Part shown: positions 25,717 to 34,419 of the stretch, in pieces | Layout: the number at the start of each line of letters is the position of its first letter | Numbering within the stretch: the first letter of the stretch is position 1 | DNA from: Lachnospiraceae bacterium | GTDB taxonomy: Bacteria > Bacillota > Clostridia > Lachnospirales > Lachnospiraceae | Length of the DNA stretch: 64,000 nucleotides | Direction: 5' to 3' | NCBI GenBank assembly: GCA_902363445.1 | Contig: CABJAB010000001.1 | Span: 496,001 to 560,000, forward strand | Made by a program: the position numbers and the translations under genes | The notes under the pieces: model-generated | Database searches by the model: none | The model's input: the letters and a program-made list of their open reading frames with translations, nothing else | What the model was told of the DNA's origin: nothing

Positions 25717-26973
25717 TTACGGCCAGATGCCTCTCAGCTTCTTAGCTTCAACAGTTCTCTTGATCGCGATAAGATACGCTCCAATTCTGGGTTCTACGCC
25801 TTTTTCCTTTGAGATATCCCAAACGGCTTCAAATGCGCGGTCCATGATCTCTTTCAGTCTCTTATTCACATCTTCTTCTGTCCAATACATGGACTGAATG
25901 TTCTGTACCCACTCAAAGTAGGACACAACAACGCCGCCTGCGTTGGCAAGAATATCGGGAACCAAAAGGATGCCCCTCTTCTTAAGGATCTCATCAGCTT
26001 CTACGGTAGTAGGGCCGTTGGCAGCTTCGATGATGATCTTGCAGTTTAATTTATCCGCATTGCCGCCGTGGATCTGGTTTTCCAGTGCTGCGGGCACCAA
26101 TACAGTTGTCTCAAGCTCCAGAAGAGCTTCATTAGCGATATGCTCAACTCCGGGAGCATTGTAGCCTTCCAGGAGAGCCTTGGGCGTCTTCAGATATTCC
26201 AGGATTCCGGGGATATCCAGACCATCCTTGCAGTAAAGGCCGCCTGATACGTCGCTGACGCCGATTACTTTCATGCCCTCTGCATGGAGCAGCTTGGCGG
26301 AAATACTTCCTACATTACCCATGCCCTGTACTACAACCGGCGTTCCGGCCATTTCCATGCCCAGCTTAGCCAGAGTATTCTTAGTAGTGATCATAACGCC
26401 GCGTCCAGTAGCTTCGCTGCGTCCAAGAGCGCCGCCGATCTCAATGGGCTTGCCTGTCACTACGCCGGGAACGCAATGTCCCTTTAACATGCTATATGTA
26501 TCCATCATCCAGCCCATGACTTTGGCGTTGGTTCCTACGTCGGGAGCGGGAACGTCCTGATCCGGTCCGATGATGGGAGCGATCATAGCGGTAAATCTTC
26601 TGGTGATCCTTCTCATCTCTCCTTCTGACAAAACAGTAGGGTCACAGATAACGCCGCCCTTTGCACCGCCATAAGGAATATTTACTACGGCACATTTGAA
26701 TGTCATCCATGCCGCAAGTGCTTTCACTTCATCCTGGTTTACATTCGGATGGAAACGAACACCGCCCTTAGCCGGCCCGCGGCTGGTGGAATGCTGAACA
26801 CGGAAGCCTTCAAATACCTTTACACTGCCGTCATCCATCTGTACCGGAATAGAAACCTTTAATTCTCTCTCGGGATACTTAAGTGCTTCATAGTCGCTCT
26901 CTTCGTATCCTAAAACCTTTGCTGCGTTTTCTACTACTGCCAGCACGTTGTCGTAAGGATTATACTTACCCAT
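25717..26973 (-). CDS. Glutamate dehydrogenase (Glu/Leu/Phe/Val family, NAD-type)
   Basis: Interconverts glutamate and 2-oxoglutarate plus ammonia. About 418 aa; the dimerisation domain has the active-site Lys in GGAKGGV and in RGPAKGGVRF, followed by DVPAPDVGTNAKVMGWMMD, and the Rossmann domain has VVQGMGNVGSISAKLL. Length and sequence match the NAD-specific enzymes of Gram-positive anaerobes, which feed amino acid fermentation. The frame opens at 27045, but ATG 26973 (MGKYNPYDN) with GGAGGA upstream is clearly the start. Own promoter at 27054-27082. Confidence 0.93.
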   Translation of the reverse strand: MGKYNPYDNVLAVVENAAKVLGYEESDYEALKYPERELKVSIPVQMDDGSVKVFEGFRVQHSTSRGPAKGGVRFHPNVNQDEVKALAAWMTFKCAVVNIPYGGAKGGVICDPTVLSEGEMRRITRRFTAMIAPIIGPDQDVPAPDVGTNAKVMGWMMDTYSMLKGHCVPGVVTGKPIEIGGALGRSEATGRGVMITTKNTLAKLGMEMAGTPVVVQGMGNVGSISAKLLHAEGMKVIGVSDVSGGLYCKDGLDIPGILEYLKTPKALLEGYNAPGVEHIANEALLELETTVLVPAALENQIHGGNADKLNCKIIIEAANGPTTVEADEILKKRGILLVPDILANAGGVVVSYFEWVQNIQSMYWTEEDVNKRLKEIMDRAFEAVWDISKEKGVEPRIGAYLIAIKRTVEAKKLRGIWP

Positions 26974-27053
26974 AACGAAATCCTCCTTTTTTCTTGAAAA
27001 ATCTTTGAGTTCGGTATCGCCTACACCCCCATGTAGCGTCGCCATCTATCCTC

Positions 27054-27082
27054 ATTATTTCTCATGAAGCCAAGACTGTCAA
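27054..27082 (-). promoter_or_regulatory. Sigma-A promoter of the glutamate dehydrogenase gene
   Basis: Minus strand TTGACA (27077-27082), 17-nt spacer, AATAAT (27054-27059); leader of about 75 bases. Confidence 0.75.
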
Positions 27083-27206
27083 CACCCTTTTTGTATTCGG
27101 AAAAAAACATCAAATTGGGGAACTTTGACAAAAGAATTTTAAAAAAGTAAGCCCGGAACTATAGTTTCTAAAGTACATTTCCATCCTAAAATTTTAGTAG
27201 TCAGAA

Positions 27207-27234
27207 AACAGGGGAGCCAAATCCGGCTCCCCTG
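27207..27234 (-). terminator. Terminator of the symporter operon
   Basis: CAGGGGAGCC (27209-27218) and GGCTCCCCTG (27225-27234) form a 10-bp stem; on the minus strand TTTTCTG follows. Confidence 0.85.
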
Positions 27235-27252
27235 CATATTACGAAATCTTTC

Positions 27253-28521
27253 TTATGCCATGTCGTTGAATATTTCTTTATCAAACCCTCCCGACTGATG
27301 AGCGACGATCGTGGTACATACGGCATCTCCGGCAACATTGACCGCCGTCCTGCTCATATCCAGGATCCTGTCGATCCCCATGATAATCCCTATGGCTTCT
27401 ACCGGAAGGCCCACGGAGGTAAATACCATGGTGAGCGTCACCAGGCCCACGCCGGGGACGCCCGCGGTCCCGACGGACGCAAGCGTGGCCGTCGCGATCA
27501 CCATCGCATATTCCCGGATTCCCATGGGAATTCCGAAAGCCTGCGCTGCAAACACGACTGCCACGCCCTGCATGATAGCCGTTCCATCCATATTGATAGT
27601 CGCCCCGAGGGGGATCGTGAAAGAAGAAATCCGCTTCGTCACCCCCATCTTTTTTGCCAGCGTGTCAATGGAGAGCGGAATCGTCGCGTTGGATGTCGCC
27701 GTGGAAAAAGCAAAGCCCATGACCGGCACGAATTTCTTCAGGAATTTAACGGGGCTCGCCCCAGTGAATATCTTCAGCATCACCATATAGACCACGCAGC
27801 ACTGGATCAGGAGGGCGAGCATGACTCCCGCCATATATTTAAGCAGATGGGCAAATGCTCCGAAGCCAATATTAGTAAAGGTCTTAGCAACCAGGAAGAA
27901 TACCCCCATGGGCGCCGCCTTCATCACCATCATGGTCATTTCCATCATCACATCATTGAACTGGGAAATAAAATTGGATACCACGTCCGCCCGCTCTCCC
28001 AGCTTCGCCAGGATGATGCCCACGATCAGCGCGAACACGATGATCTGAAGCATGTTCCCTTCCGCAAGGGCCTGTACCGGGTTTTTGGGTATGATGCCCA
28101 GCAGAGTATCCGCCGCCGAGACTGGTTCAACCGGAGCGACTTCCACAGACTGCAGCTCCGATATATCCAAGCCGAGCCCCGGATTTATCAAGTTTCCGAT
28201 CATCAGCGCCACCGTAATGGCCAGCGCCGTCGTCACCAGATAAAACAGGAGGGTTTTGACTCCCACCTTTCCGAGGCTCTTAGTATCGCCTATTGCGGAG
28301 CTTCCGCAGACCAGGGAGCAGAAAACAAGGGGAACCACGAGCATCTGCATCAAGCGCAGAAAGCCGTCTCCCACCACTCTGAAAACGCCTCCCACAAGCA
28401 CGGTATCTCTGACGTATCCTTTCGGGACAAGGTAATGAAGAAGAACGCCTGCCAGAGCCCCCAGCAAAAGCCCGATAAATATCTTTGTGGTAAGCCCCGT
28501 TTTCTTCTTCTTTTCCGTCAT
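27253..28521 (-). CDS. Dicarboxylate/amino acid:cation symporter (DAACS family)
   Basis: Sodium- or proton-coupled uptake of glutamate, aspartate or C4-dicarboxylates, GltP/GltT/SstT-like. 422 aa with eight transmembrane helices and two re-entrant loops. Transport signatures are present: the serine-rich STATSNATIPLS hairpin, TIPLGATINMDGTAIMQG (the NMDGT sodium site) and MGIDRILDMSRTAVNVAGD (substrate-binding Asp/Asn). AGGAG precedes ATG 28521, which directly follows the stop of the reductase gene, so the two are translationally coupled. Proximity to glutamate dehydrogenase is suggestive of glutamate metabolism. Confidence 0.93.
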   Translation of the reverse strand: MTEKKKKTGLTTKIFIGLLLGALAGVLLHYLVPKGYVRDTVLVGGVFRVVGDGFLRLMQMLVVPLVFCSLVCGSSAIGDTKSLGKVGVKTLLFYLVTTALAITVALMIGNLINPGLGLDISELQSVEVAPVEPVSAADTLLGIIPKNPVQALAEGNMLQIIVFALIVGIILAKLGERADVVSNFISQFNDVMMEMTMMVMKAAPMGVFFLVAKTFTNIGFGAFAHLLKYMAGVMLALLIQCCVVYMVMLKIFTGASPVKFLKKFVPVMGFAFSTATSNATIPLSIDTLAKKMGVTKRISSFTIPLGATINMDGTAIMQGVAVVFAAQAFGIPMGIREYAMVIATATLASVGTAGVPGVGLVTLTMVFTSVGLPVEAIGIIMGIDRILDMSRTAVNVAGDAVCTTIVAHQSGGFDKEIFNDMA

Positions 28522-29379
28522 TTACTCCTTCTCCCTCCCGGACATGAACTTCTCCAGGGAATCCTTCCAATGGGGCATCTCATAGATGCCGGATACCCTG
28601 AGCATGAAATTATCGAGCAGTGTATATCTGGGCCTGTTCACAACTGACGGATTTTCTCCGGCTGCCAGCGGTTCAATATTGACCGCTTTCCCGGACAGCC
28701 TCACGATCTCCTTGGCGAATTCATAACGGCTGCACATGCCTTCACAGGAAGCATGATAAATCCCATATTCCGCGGAATCCACCAGCTTTACGATGAAGTC
28801 GGCCAGATCCACAGCGCTTGTCGGGGTGCTTATCTGATCCGTAGGAACAAAAATCGTGTCCTCCGTGAGCAGTCCCTCCAGAATATAACTGACAAAGTTA
28901 TTCTTAGTATTCCCATAAATCCAGGAACTTCTCACCACCATGTGTTTTGGCACCAATTCCCGTACAAACATTTCTCCGGCCAGTTTGGATTTTCCATATA
29001 CGGTCCTGGGATTCACCCGGTCGAACTCCGTCAGAGGATGCTGCGCCGTACCGTCAAACACATCATCCGTAGAGATATGGATCAGCTTCGCGCTGATCTT
29101 TCTGGCTGCGATCCCCAGATTTCTCGCCCCAAGAGCGTTTACCCGGTATGCCGCTTCCACGTTCCGTTCACAGGCAGCCAGATCCGTCATCCCGGCGCAG
29201 TTTATCACAACATCCGGATGGTTCATGTTGGCAAAAGAGATCACCGTTTCCAGACTGGTGATATCCACATCCATGTCAGAGGTCAGGACTTCCATCTCGG
29301 CGTCCTCATGAAGCATCTTGTATATCGCGGAGCCCACCTGTCCTTTAGCTCCCGCGATCCATACCCGCAAATTGCTCAT
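28522..29379 (-). CDS. RmlD-type NAD(P)-dependent sugar-nucleotide reductase (dTDP-4-dehydrorhamnose reductase family)
   Basis: Short-chain dehydrogenase of the RmlD substrate-binding family (about 285 aa). Rossmann GAKGQVGSAIY near the N-terminus, HISTDDVFDG and the catalytic YGKSKLAGE (YxxxK), then SSWIYG. The family makes dTDP-L-rhamnose or, as MAT2B-like proteins, has other roles. No rmlA, rmlB or rmlC is in this window, so the pathway link is open. The frame opens at GTG 29397, but ATG 29379 with GGAGA 6 nt upstream is the start. 26 bases after the alarmone synthetase. Confidence 0.85.
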   Translation of the reverse strand: MSNLRVWIAGAKGQVGSAIYKMLHEDAEMEVLTSDMDVDITSLETVISFANMNHPDVVINCAGMTDLAACERNVEAAYRVNALGARNLGIAARKISAKLIHISTDDVFDGTAQHPLTEFDRVNPRTVYGKSKLAGEMFVRELVPKHMVVRSSWIYGNTKNNFVSYILEGLLTEDTIFVPTDQISTPTSAVDLADFIVKLVDSAEYGIYHASCEGMCSRYEFAKEIVRLSGKAVNIEPLAAGENPSVVNRPRYTLLDNFMLRVSGIYEMPHWKDSLEKFMSGREKE

Positions 29380-29405
29380 ATTGTCTCCTCTCTCCACGAG
29401 TCCCG

Positions 29406-30071
29406 CTACGGCTGCGCCCGGCTGTCGTCTTCCGGTTCCCCGGCCTCCTGCAGAGACTCGTTGAGAGCCATCATCCGTTCATCCAAAAGCGCCACCATAT
29501 CGGCACATTCCTTCAGGTTCTCACGCATGTGGGACGGAGCCGCCCCTTCAAACTTGTAATGGATCTTATGTTCTAAGCTGGCCCAGAAGTCCATGGCTAT
29601 GGTCCGTATCTGTATCTCCACCTTCATCTCCACCTGCCCGCTGGACAAATAGATCGGCACGGAAATGACCATGTGGTAACTGCGGTAGCCGTTGGGCTTC
29701 GGATTGGCGATATAATCCTTGACCATCAGCACATTCACATCATTCTGCCTGGAAATGGCATCCGCCAGATAATAGATATCAGATGTGAAGGAGCAGATGA
29801 TCCGCACGCCGGCGATATCATGAAGCTCCCTATACATATTGTCGATGGTGGCCTCGAACCCCAGGCGCTTCAGTTTCTTCACGATGCTCTCCGGCGTCTT
29901 GATCCTGGCTTTTACGTGTTCAATGGGATTATAGTGGTTGATATGATGAAATTCATCACTCAAGATGTTGATCCTTGTCTGGACCTCCTGAAGCGCTGAA
30001 CTGTATAAAAACATCAGCGTCTTCCATTGGTCCAGCTGATCATATTCCTTTGGTAATTCGGGTATTGCCAT
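29406..30071 (-). CDS. Small alarmone synthetase, (p)ppGpp synthetase RelP/RelQ type
   Basis: Synthetase-only RelA/SpoT-domain protein (221 aa) that makes (p)ppGpp from ATP and GTP/GDP. Motifs: HVKARIKTPESIVKKLKR (ATP binding), MYRELHDIAGVRIIC (catalytic Asp), DYIANPKPNGYRSYHMVISV (Tyr that stacks on the acceptor base, His) and VEIQIRTIAMDFWASLEHKI (Glu/Gln). There is no hydrolase domain and no TGS/ACT regions. Lies between the S1-domain gene and the reductase gene in one operon, so a stress signal enzyme is co-expressed with an RNA-binding protein and an amino acid transporter. Confidence 0.93.
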   Translation of the reverse strand: MAIPELPKEYDQLDQWKTLMFLYSSALQEVQTRINILSDEFHHINHYNPIEHVKARIKTPESIVKKLKRLGFEATIDNMYRELHDIAGVRIICSFTSDIYYLADAISRQNDVNVLMVKDYIANPKPNGYRSYHMVISVPIYLSSGQVEMKVEIQIRTIAMDFWASLEHKIHYKFEGAAPSHMRENLKECADMVALLDERMMALNESLQEAGEPEDDSRAQP

Positions 30072-30095
30072 AGCTTCCTCCCCCGGCGTCAGGAT

Positions 30096-31007
30096 TTAAT
30101 CCAGTTTAAAGCCTTTCAGCAAAGCTCCCAGGCTGGTAGATGCCTGACCGTCTTCCGTATACTCCGCTCCGGCCGCCGTATCCTCCGGCTCCGTCACGTC
30201 ATGCAGCGCTTTCATGCTCAAGCTCAGCTTCCCGTCCTTGAGGGCAGTGATCTTTACCGTCACACGCTGTCCCACACTCAATACCGCTGAAGGAGATTTG
30301 ATCCGTTTATCACTGATCTGCGACACATGAAGAAGTCCTGTCGCCCCGTTGTCAAGCTTAACAAACGCCCCATAATTCTGAATGGATTCAACCACCCCTT
30401 CTGAAACCGCCCCAACTTCACAGGATGCGATCTTTTTCTGCTTCTCTGCCATTTTTCTGGCATAAGCCAATTCCCTGGCAGAAAGCACCAGCTTCTTCGC
30501 TTCTCTGTCCACTGTGATGACCTGTACTTCCAGATCCCGTCCAAGCCACTCTTCCAAATTTTCCACATATGAGCTGTCCAGCTTGGACGCCGGGATGAAG
30601 CCGCGGATGCCTTCTACATACGCTACCGCGCCGCCCTTCACAACCCCGTCCACTTTGACCTGCAGCGTGCTTTTATCTTCAAAGCACCGCTCCATCTTTT
30701 CCCAGGCCAGCATATCATTCGCTTCCTTTTTAGACAGAAGAATGTGTCCGTGTCCATCATCAGTCTTAATGACAGTCGCCGTCACTTCTTCCCCCATCTG
30801 TACCGTCTCCCTCAATACACAGTCAGGGTCATTGCTGTAATGCTCTTTTGTGATTATCCCCTCTGTATAGGACTGAAGGTCCAGCGTGATCTCATCCTCG
30901 CTGACACCGATCACTGTCCCTGTCAGGATATCCCCTTCTACCACCCTTTTAAAGGAGGCATCCAGCTCCTTTTTGTAATCATCCATTGTTTCCATGCGTT
31001 CTTCCAT
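30096..31007 (-). CDS. S1 RNA-binding domain protein (ribosomal protein S1-like)
   Basis: 303 aa with three S1/OB-fold repeats: GDILTGTVIGVSEDEITLDL (about residues 23-95), a diverged middle copy (LQVKVDGVVKGGAVAYVEGIRGFIPASKLD, about 110-185) and a canonical third (GAVSEGVVESIQNYGAFVKLDNGATGLLHVSQ, about 197-270), followed by an acidic tail. Firmicute S1 homologues of this short kind bind mRNA and have been tied to translation or RNA stability. GGGAGGGAG precedes ATG 31007. First gene of an operon with the alarmone synthetase, reductase and symporter. Confidence 0.9.
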   Translation of the reverse strand: MEERMETMDDYKKELDASFKRVVEGDILTGTVIGVSEDEITLDLQSYTEGIITKEHYSNDPDCVLRETVQMGEEVTATVIKTDDGHGHILLSKKEANDMLAWEKMERCFEDKSTLQVKVDGVVKGGAVAYVEGIRGFIPASKLDSSYVENLEEWLGRDLEVQVITVDREAKKLVLSARELAYARKMAEKQKKIASCEVGAVSEGVVESIQNYGAFVKLDNGATGLLHVSQISDKRIKSPSAVLSVGQRVTVKITALKDGKLSLSMKALHDVTEPEDTAAGAEYTEDGQASTSLGALLKGFKLD

Positions 31008-31042
31008 TGGTCTCCCTCCCGGTTCATGTTTTTGTTATATTC

Positions 31043-31071
31043 ATCATATCATCATTTTTCCGTGATGGCAA
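31043..31071 (-). promoter_or_regulatory. Promoter of the S1 / alarmone synthetase / reductase / symporter operon
   Basis: Minus strand TTGCCA (31066-31071), 17-nt spacer, TATGAT (31043-31048), 36 bases before the S1 start codon. Confidence 0.65.
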
Positions 31072-31149
31072 TCTTCCGGCCTGAATTCCATGGAGTTTCT
31101 ATGACAAAGATCCCCTCTGCTTTCTGTCTGCGTCCCGGCCTTTCTGCCG

Positions 31150-32007
31150 TCAGATCCTTGCGAACGTGGCGTCCTCCGGTTCCAGGCGAAGAGGAGGGAA
31201 GGGAGACTGGTCCGGATACCCTATATCCACATATGTCACCACCTGTATTTCCTCCGGGATCTGAAACCGTTCTGTCAGGCGCCTTCGCATCTTGGGGTTA
31301 AAGGTCAGCCATGTGCCGCCCAGCCCGTAAGCATGGGCCGCCAAAACAATGTTCTGACCGGCGGCCCCGCAGTCAAGCAGCTGATTATATTCCGGCATAG
31401 CCTGATTTCCGCGGTAATTTCTCATGTCCTGAAGAAGTACGATATGCACAGGTCCTCCCGGTATGTCGCTTCCTCTGAAAAGCCCAGGTTCCGACTCCTC
31501 CCGCACTACCAGATACCGGATGGACTGAAGATTGCAGGCATGGGCCGCCCATAATCCCGCTCTCAGTATTTTGTCGATGATCTCGTCGGGAATCCTCCTG
31601 GAAGTATCCCAGTGGCGGACCGAACGGCGTTCGTATAACGTGCGTTCAAATACTGGTATCTCCTCTTCCGTCAGCCATTTCGGCTCATACTCAGATAAAT
31701 CCAGATTTCCGCCCTCTATCAGGATACCGGCGAACTCCAATAGTTTATTTACATAACGATATTCGGGAAATTCATGGGAAAGTCCCCTTTTCTCCCATAC
31801 CCCAAGATATTTTTTCGCCGTTTCGAGCTGCTTGGCCGGAAACGCTTTATTTCTGTAGGCGCACTCATACAGCTGAATTTCCATCGTGTGGTGGCACCGT
31901 TCCCGAAAACGGGCCCGGAATTCCACTTCATCCATGGACAAAAGCTCTTCCTCTGTCCGTTCAAACAAACCTTTAATTTCTTCTTGTGTCATTTTTTCTA
32001 CATCCAT
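31150..32007 (-). CDS. Nitroreductase family protein with an extra N-terminal helical region
   Basis: FMN-dependent NAD(P)H oxidoreductase fold (285 aa). The nitroreductase domain starts near residue 120 (TLYERRSVRHWDTSRRIPDEIIDKILRAGLWAAHACN) and includes LLDCGAAGQNIVLAAHAYGLGGTWL. The first 115 residues are charged and helical (MTQEEIKGLFERTEEELLSM) and are not part of the usual fold. The substrate is not predictable. A GGGAAGG-type ribosome binding site precedes ATG 32007. Monocistronic; convergent with nothing, upstream of the S1 operon promoter. Confidence 0.85.
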   Translation of the reverse strand: MDVEKMTQEEIKGLFERTEEELLSMDEVEFRARFRERCHHTMEIQLYECAYRNKAFPAKQLETAKKYLGVWEKRGLSHEFPEYRYVNKLLEFAGILIEGGNLDLSEYEPKWLTEEEIPVFERTLYERRSVRHWDTSRRIPDEIIDKILRAGLWAAHACNLQSIRYLVVREESEPGLFRGSDIPGGPVHIVLLQDMRNYRGNQAMPEYNQLLDCGAAGQNIVLAAHAYGLGGTWLTFNPKMRRRLTERFQIPEEIQVVTYVDIGYPDQSPFPPLRLEPEDATFARI

Positions 32008-32389
32008 GTTTGACCTTCCCTTCTCTCGTAAAATCGCCCCCGGCGGCAGGCCGGCATATTTTTAGATATTTTTTTATGAATTCACCGCCGTATTTCCATT
32101 GTATCATAATCAACGGAAAAATCTATAGAAAACGATTTCATTCATCACTCTATGATAAGATTTTATTGAAAATCATCCATATATACCATCATTTTTTCAC
32201 CTCTTTAATAAATACAATCGATTTCATTTTTATTTTTTTCCAAAAGCAGTTCCATAACACTTTTCTCAGCAAAAAAATACAGATTATACGGACAATCATA
32301 ATTAATTAAGGAATCTTAATAATTTATCAATTTATATATCCTTTCTGTTCTGGTAAACTATAGAAAAGTATGGTAAATGGAGGATATAT
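32008..32389. other. Intergenic stretch between divergent nitroreductase and export operons
   Basis: About 380 bases with no plausible gene. The part next to the nitroreductase gene is GC-rich (a small GCCGG/CCGGC repeat around 32042-32054); from about 32090 to 32350 it is markedly AT-rich. A weak rightward promoter may be TTTATA (32333-32338) with TAAACT 17 nt downstream, before the GGAGG of the first export gene. No hairpin with a U-run, no RNA gene recognised. Confidence 0.5.
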
Positions 32390-33733
32390 ATGAAAAAGAA
32401 AGTCATCATAGGCATCGGCATCGTTGTGCTGGCTGTCATAGCCGGACTGGTCATCTGGAGAGTCACAGCCTCCAATAAGCCGGGCGGGGACGACGAGGCC
32501 GCTTTGTACGCCGATTCTGTCAGTATGCTGACAGGCACCGGCCTCGGTACCCAAAACCGGTTTGCCGGAGTGATCGAAGCCCAAAACACGCTGAAAATCC
32601 GTCTGGAGTCAGAACAGACCGTCAAAGAGATATTTGTGGAAAAAGGTCAGTCCGTGGAAGTCGGGACGCCTCTCTTTCAGTATGATACGGAAGATATGGG
32701 CATGAAGCTGGAGCAGGCGCAGCTGGAGCTGGAGAAGATCTCCAACGGAATCGATACGCTGAACGCCCAGATCGAAACCCTCACAAAAGAGAAGAAAAAC
32801 GCTCCTTCCAGCGAACAGCTGTCTTTTACCACTCAAATCCAGGAGCTTCAGACAAATGTGAAGCAGGAAGAGTATAATTACAAAGTTAAGGAACTGGAAA
32901 TCGGGAGGCTGCAGAAATCCATCGAATCCGCTGTCGTGAATTCAACCATCGCGGGTATCGTACAGGAAATCAATGAAAATCCGACATATGACAGCTACAC
33001 CGGCGAACAGCAGGCTTTCATGAGTATCCTGGCTGTCGGAAAATACCGGGTAAAGGGAAGCGTCAGCGAGCAGAACATGCGTGATTTTTACGCGGGCATG
33101 CCCGTCATCGTCCACTCCAGAGTAGATGATTCCCTGATCTGGTCCGGCACTGTGGATACCATTGACACAGAAAAGCCCATCACCGGGAGCGGCGACGGCA
33201 TGGTAGTCTCTTCCGGTTCCGATTCCGGCGCGCAGGCCACCAAATATCCCTTCTATGTGACACTGGATTCCAGCGACGGCCTGATGCTCGGCCAGCACGT
33301 ATACCTGGAACCGAATCTGGGACAAGGAGAGGAAAAGGACGGCATGTGGCTGATGAGCTCCTACATTGTTCAAGATGACGGAGACCCCTACGTATGGGCC
33401 GCGGGATCAGACGGAAAACTGGAAAAACGCCCCGTATCCCTCGGGGACCACGATGAAGAGATGGATACATATAAGATCCTGGACGGCCTTAAGGCCTCCG
33501 ATTATATCGTCTGGCCCAGCGAGGACTGCAAAAAGGGCGCGACTGTGTATAAAAACGACGGTTCAATGCCCCAGGGCAACTCCGGCGGTGAAATGGAGGT
33601 CCTGCCCGGCGGTGAGGAAAATGGAGTGATCGGCGGTATGGACGGCGAATCAGACGGCGCTGTGAACAACATCCCAGAGGGTGATGATTCCGCCGTCAAC
33701 GCCCCTTCACAGGAAATGGAGGAAACACCATGA
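32390..33733 (+). CDS. Efflux membrane-fusion (adaptor) protein, HlyD/MacA-like, first copy
   Basis: Extracytoplasmic adaptor of a tripartite-like ABC exporter, comparable to YknX of Bacillus (447 aa). One N-terminal transmembrane helix (residues 4-24), then barrel-sandwich/lipoyl half (RFAGVIEAQNTLKIRLESEQTVKEIFVEKGQSVEVGTPLFQYD), a coiled-coil hairpin (MKLEQAQLELEKISNGIDTLNAQIETL ... LEIGRLQKSIES), the second lipoyl half and a beta-barrel domain; the C-terminal 60 residues are acidic, Gly/Pro-rich and probably disordered. GGAGG precedes ATG 32390. The stop overlaps the ATPase start by 4 bases. Confidence 0.9.
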   Translation: MKKKVIIGIGIVVLAVIAGLVIWRVTASNKPGGDDEAALYADSVSMLTGTGLGTQNRFAGVIEAQNTLKIRLESEQTVKEIFVEKGQSVEVGTPLFQYDTEDMGMKLEQAQLELEKISNGIDTLNAQIETLTKEKKNAPSSEQLSFTTQIQELQTNVKQEEYNYKVKELEIGRLQKSIESAVVNSTIAGIVQEINENPTYDSYTGEQQAFMSILAVGKYRVKGSVSEQNMRDFYAGMPVIVHSRVDDSLIWSGTVDTIDTEKPITGSGDGMVVSSGSDSGAQATKYPFYVTLDSSDGLMLGQHVYLEPNLGQGEEKDGMWLMSSYIVQDDGDPYVWAAGSDGKLEKRPVSLGDHDEEMDTYKILDGLKASDYIVWPSEDCKKGATVYKNDGSMPQGNSGGEMEVLPGGEENGVIGGMDGESDGAVNNIPEGDDSAVNAPSQEMEETP

Positions 33734-34419
33734 TTTTAGAACTTGACCATATTTTCAAGGATTATATCCAGGGCAAGCTGGTGGTTCCCGTGTTAAAGGA
33801 TGTGACTCTCCATGTGGAAGAGGGCGAATACGTGGCCATCATGGGGCCTTCCGGCTCCGGCAAGACTACCCTCATGAATATCATCGGTTGTCTGGATACG
33901 CCCACCTCCGGCAGCTGCCGTCTGAACGGCAGCGATCTGCTGCACCATAAAGACAAAGAGATGTCCAGAGTCCGCAATCGCTCCATCGGTTTCGTGTTCC
34001 AAAGCTTCAATCTTCTCCCCAGGCAGAGCGCACTGGACAATGTATCGCTGCCCCTTCTCTATGCGGGAGTATCACGAAAAGAGAGAAAAGAGCGGGCCGC
34101 TCTGGCTCTTGCCAAGGTGGGTCTTGAGGACCGTATGGATTTTAAGCCCACCCAGCTTTCCGGCGGCCAAAAACAGCGTGTGGCCATCGCCCGCGCCATG
34201 GTCACCAAGCCTTCCATCCTGCTGGCCGACGAACCCACCGGCGCGCTGGATACCGCTTCCGGCCTTCAGGTCATGGATCTGTTCGAACAGCTGAACGCCG
34301 AAGGCATGACCGTCATCATGATCACTCATGATCCTGAGATCGCGGCCCACGCCAAACGGACGGTACACATCCGGGACGGTATCCTGAGCAGCGAATGCAG
34401 AGAGGAGGGATTGGCATGA
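33730..34419 (+). CDS. MacB/LolD-type ABC transporter ATP-binding protein
   Basis: ATPase of the MacB-type mechanotransmission exporter (229 aa). Walker [10 protein letters not shown] (about residues 38-46), Q-loop [16 protein letters not shown], signature [15 protein letters not shown], Walker [13 protein letters not shown], switch His in MITHDPEI. It overlaps the upstream adaptor by ATGA and the downstream adaptor by ATGA, so the four genes of this operon are tightly coupled. The LolD/MacB branch exports peptides, antibiotics or lipids. Confidence 0.95.
   Translation: MILELDHIFKDYIQGKLVVPVLKDVTLHVEEGEYVAIMGPSGSGKTTLMNIIGCLDTPTSGSCRLNGSDLLHHKDKEMSRVRNRSIGFVFQSFNLLPRQSALDNVSLPLLYAGVSRKERKERAALALAKVGLEDRMDFKPTQLSGGQKQRVAIARAMVTKPSILLADEPTGALDTASGLQVMDLFEQLNAEGMTVIMITHDPEIAAHAKRTVHIRDGILSSECREEGLA

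Noticed and set aside
27298..28647. Long rightward open frame (about 450 codons) opposite the symporter gene
   Set aside because: Antisense shadow: His/Arg/Gln-rich composition without domains, no ribosome binding site, while the opposite strand encodes a complete symporter.
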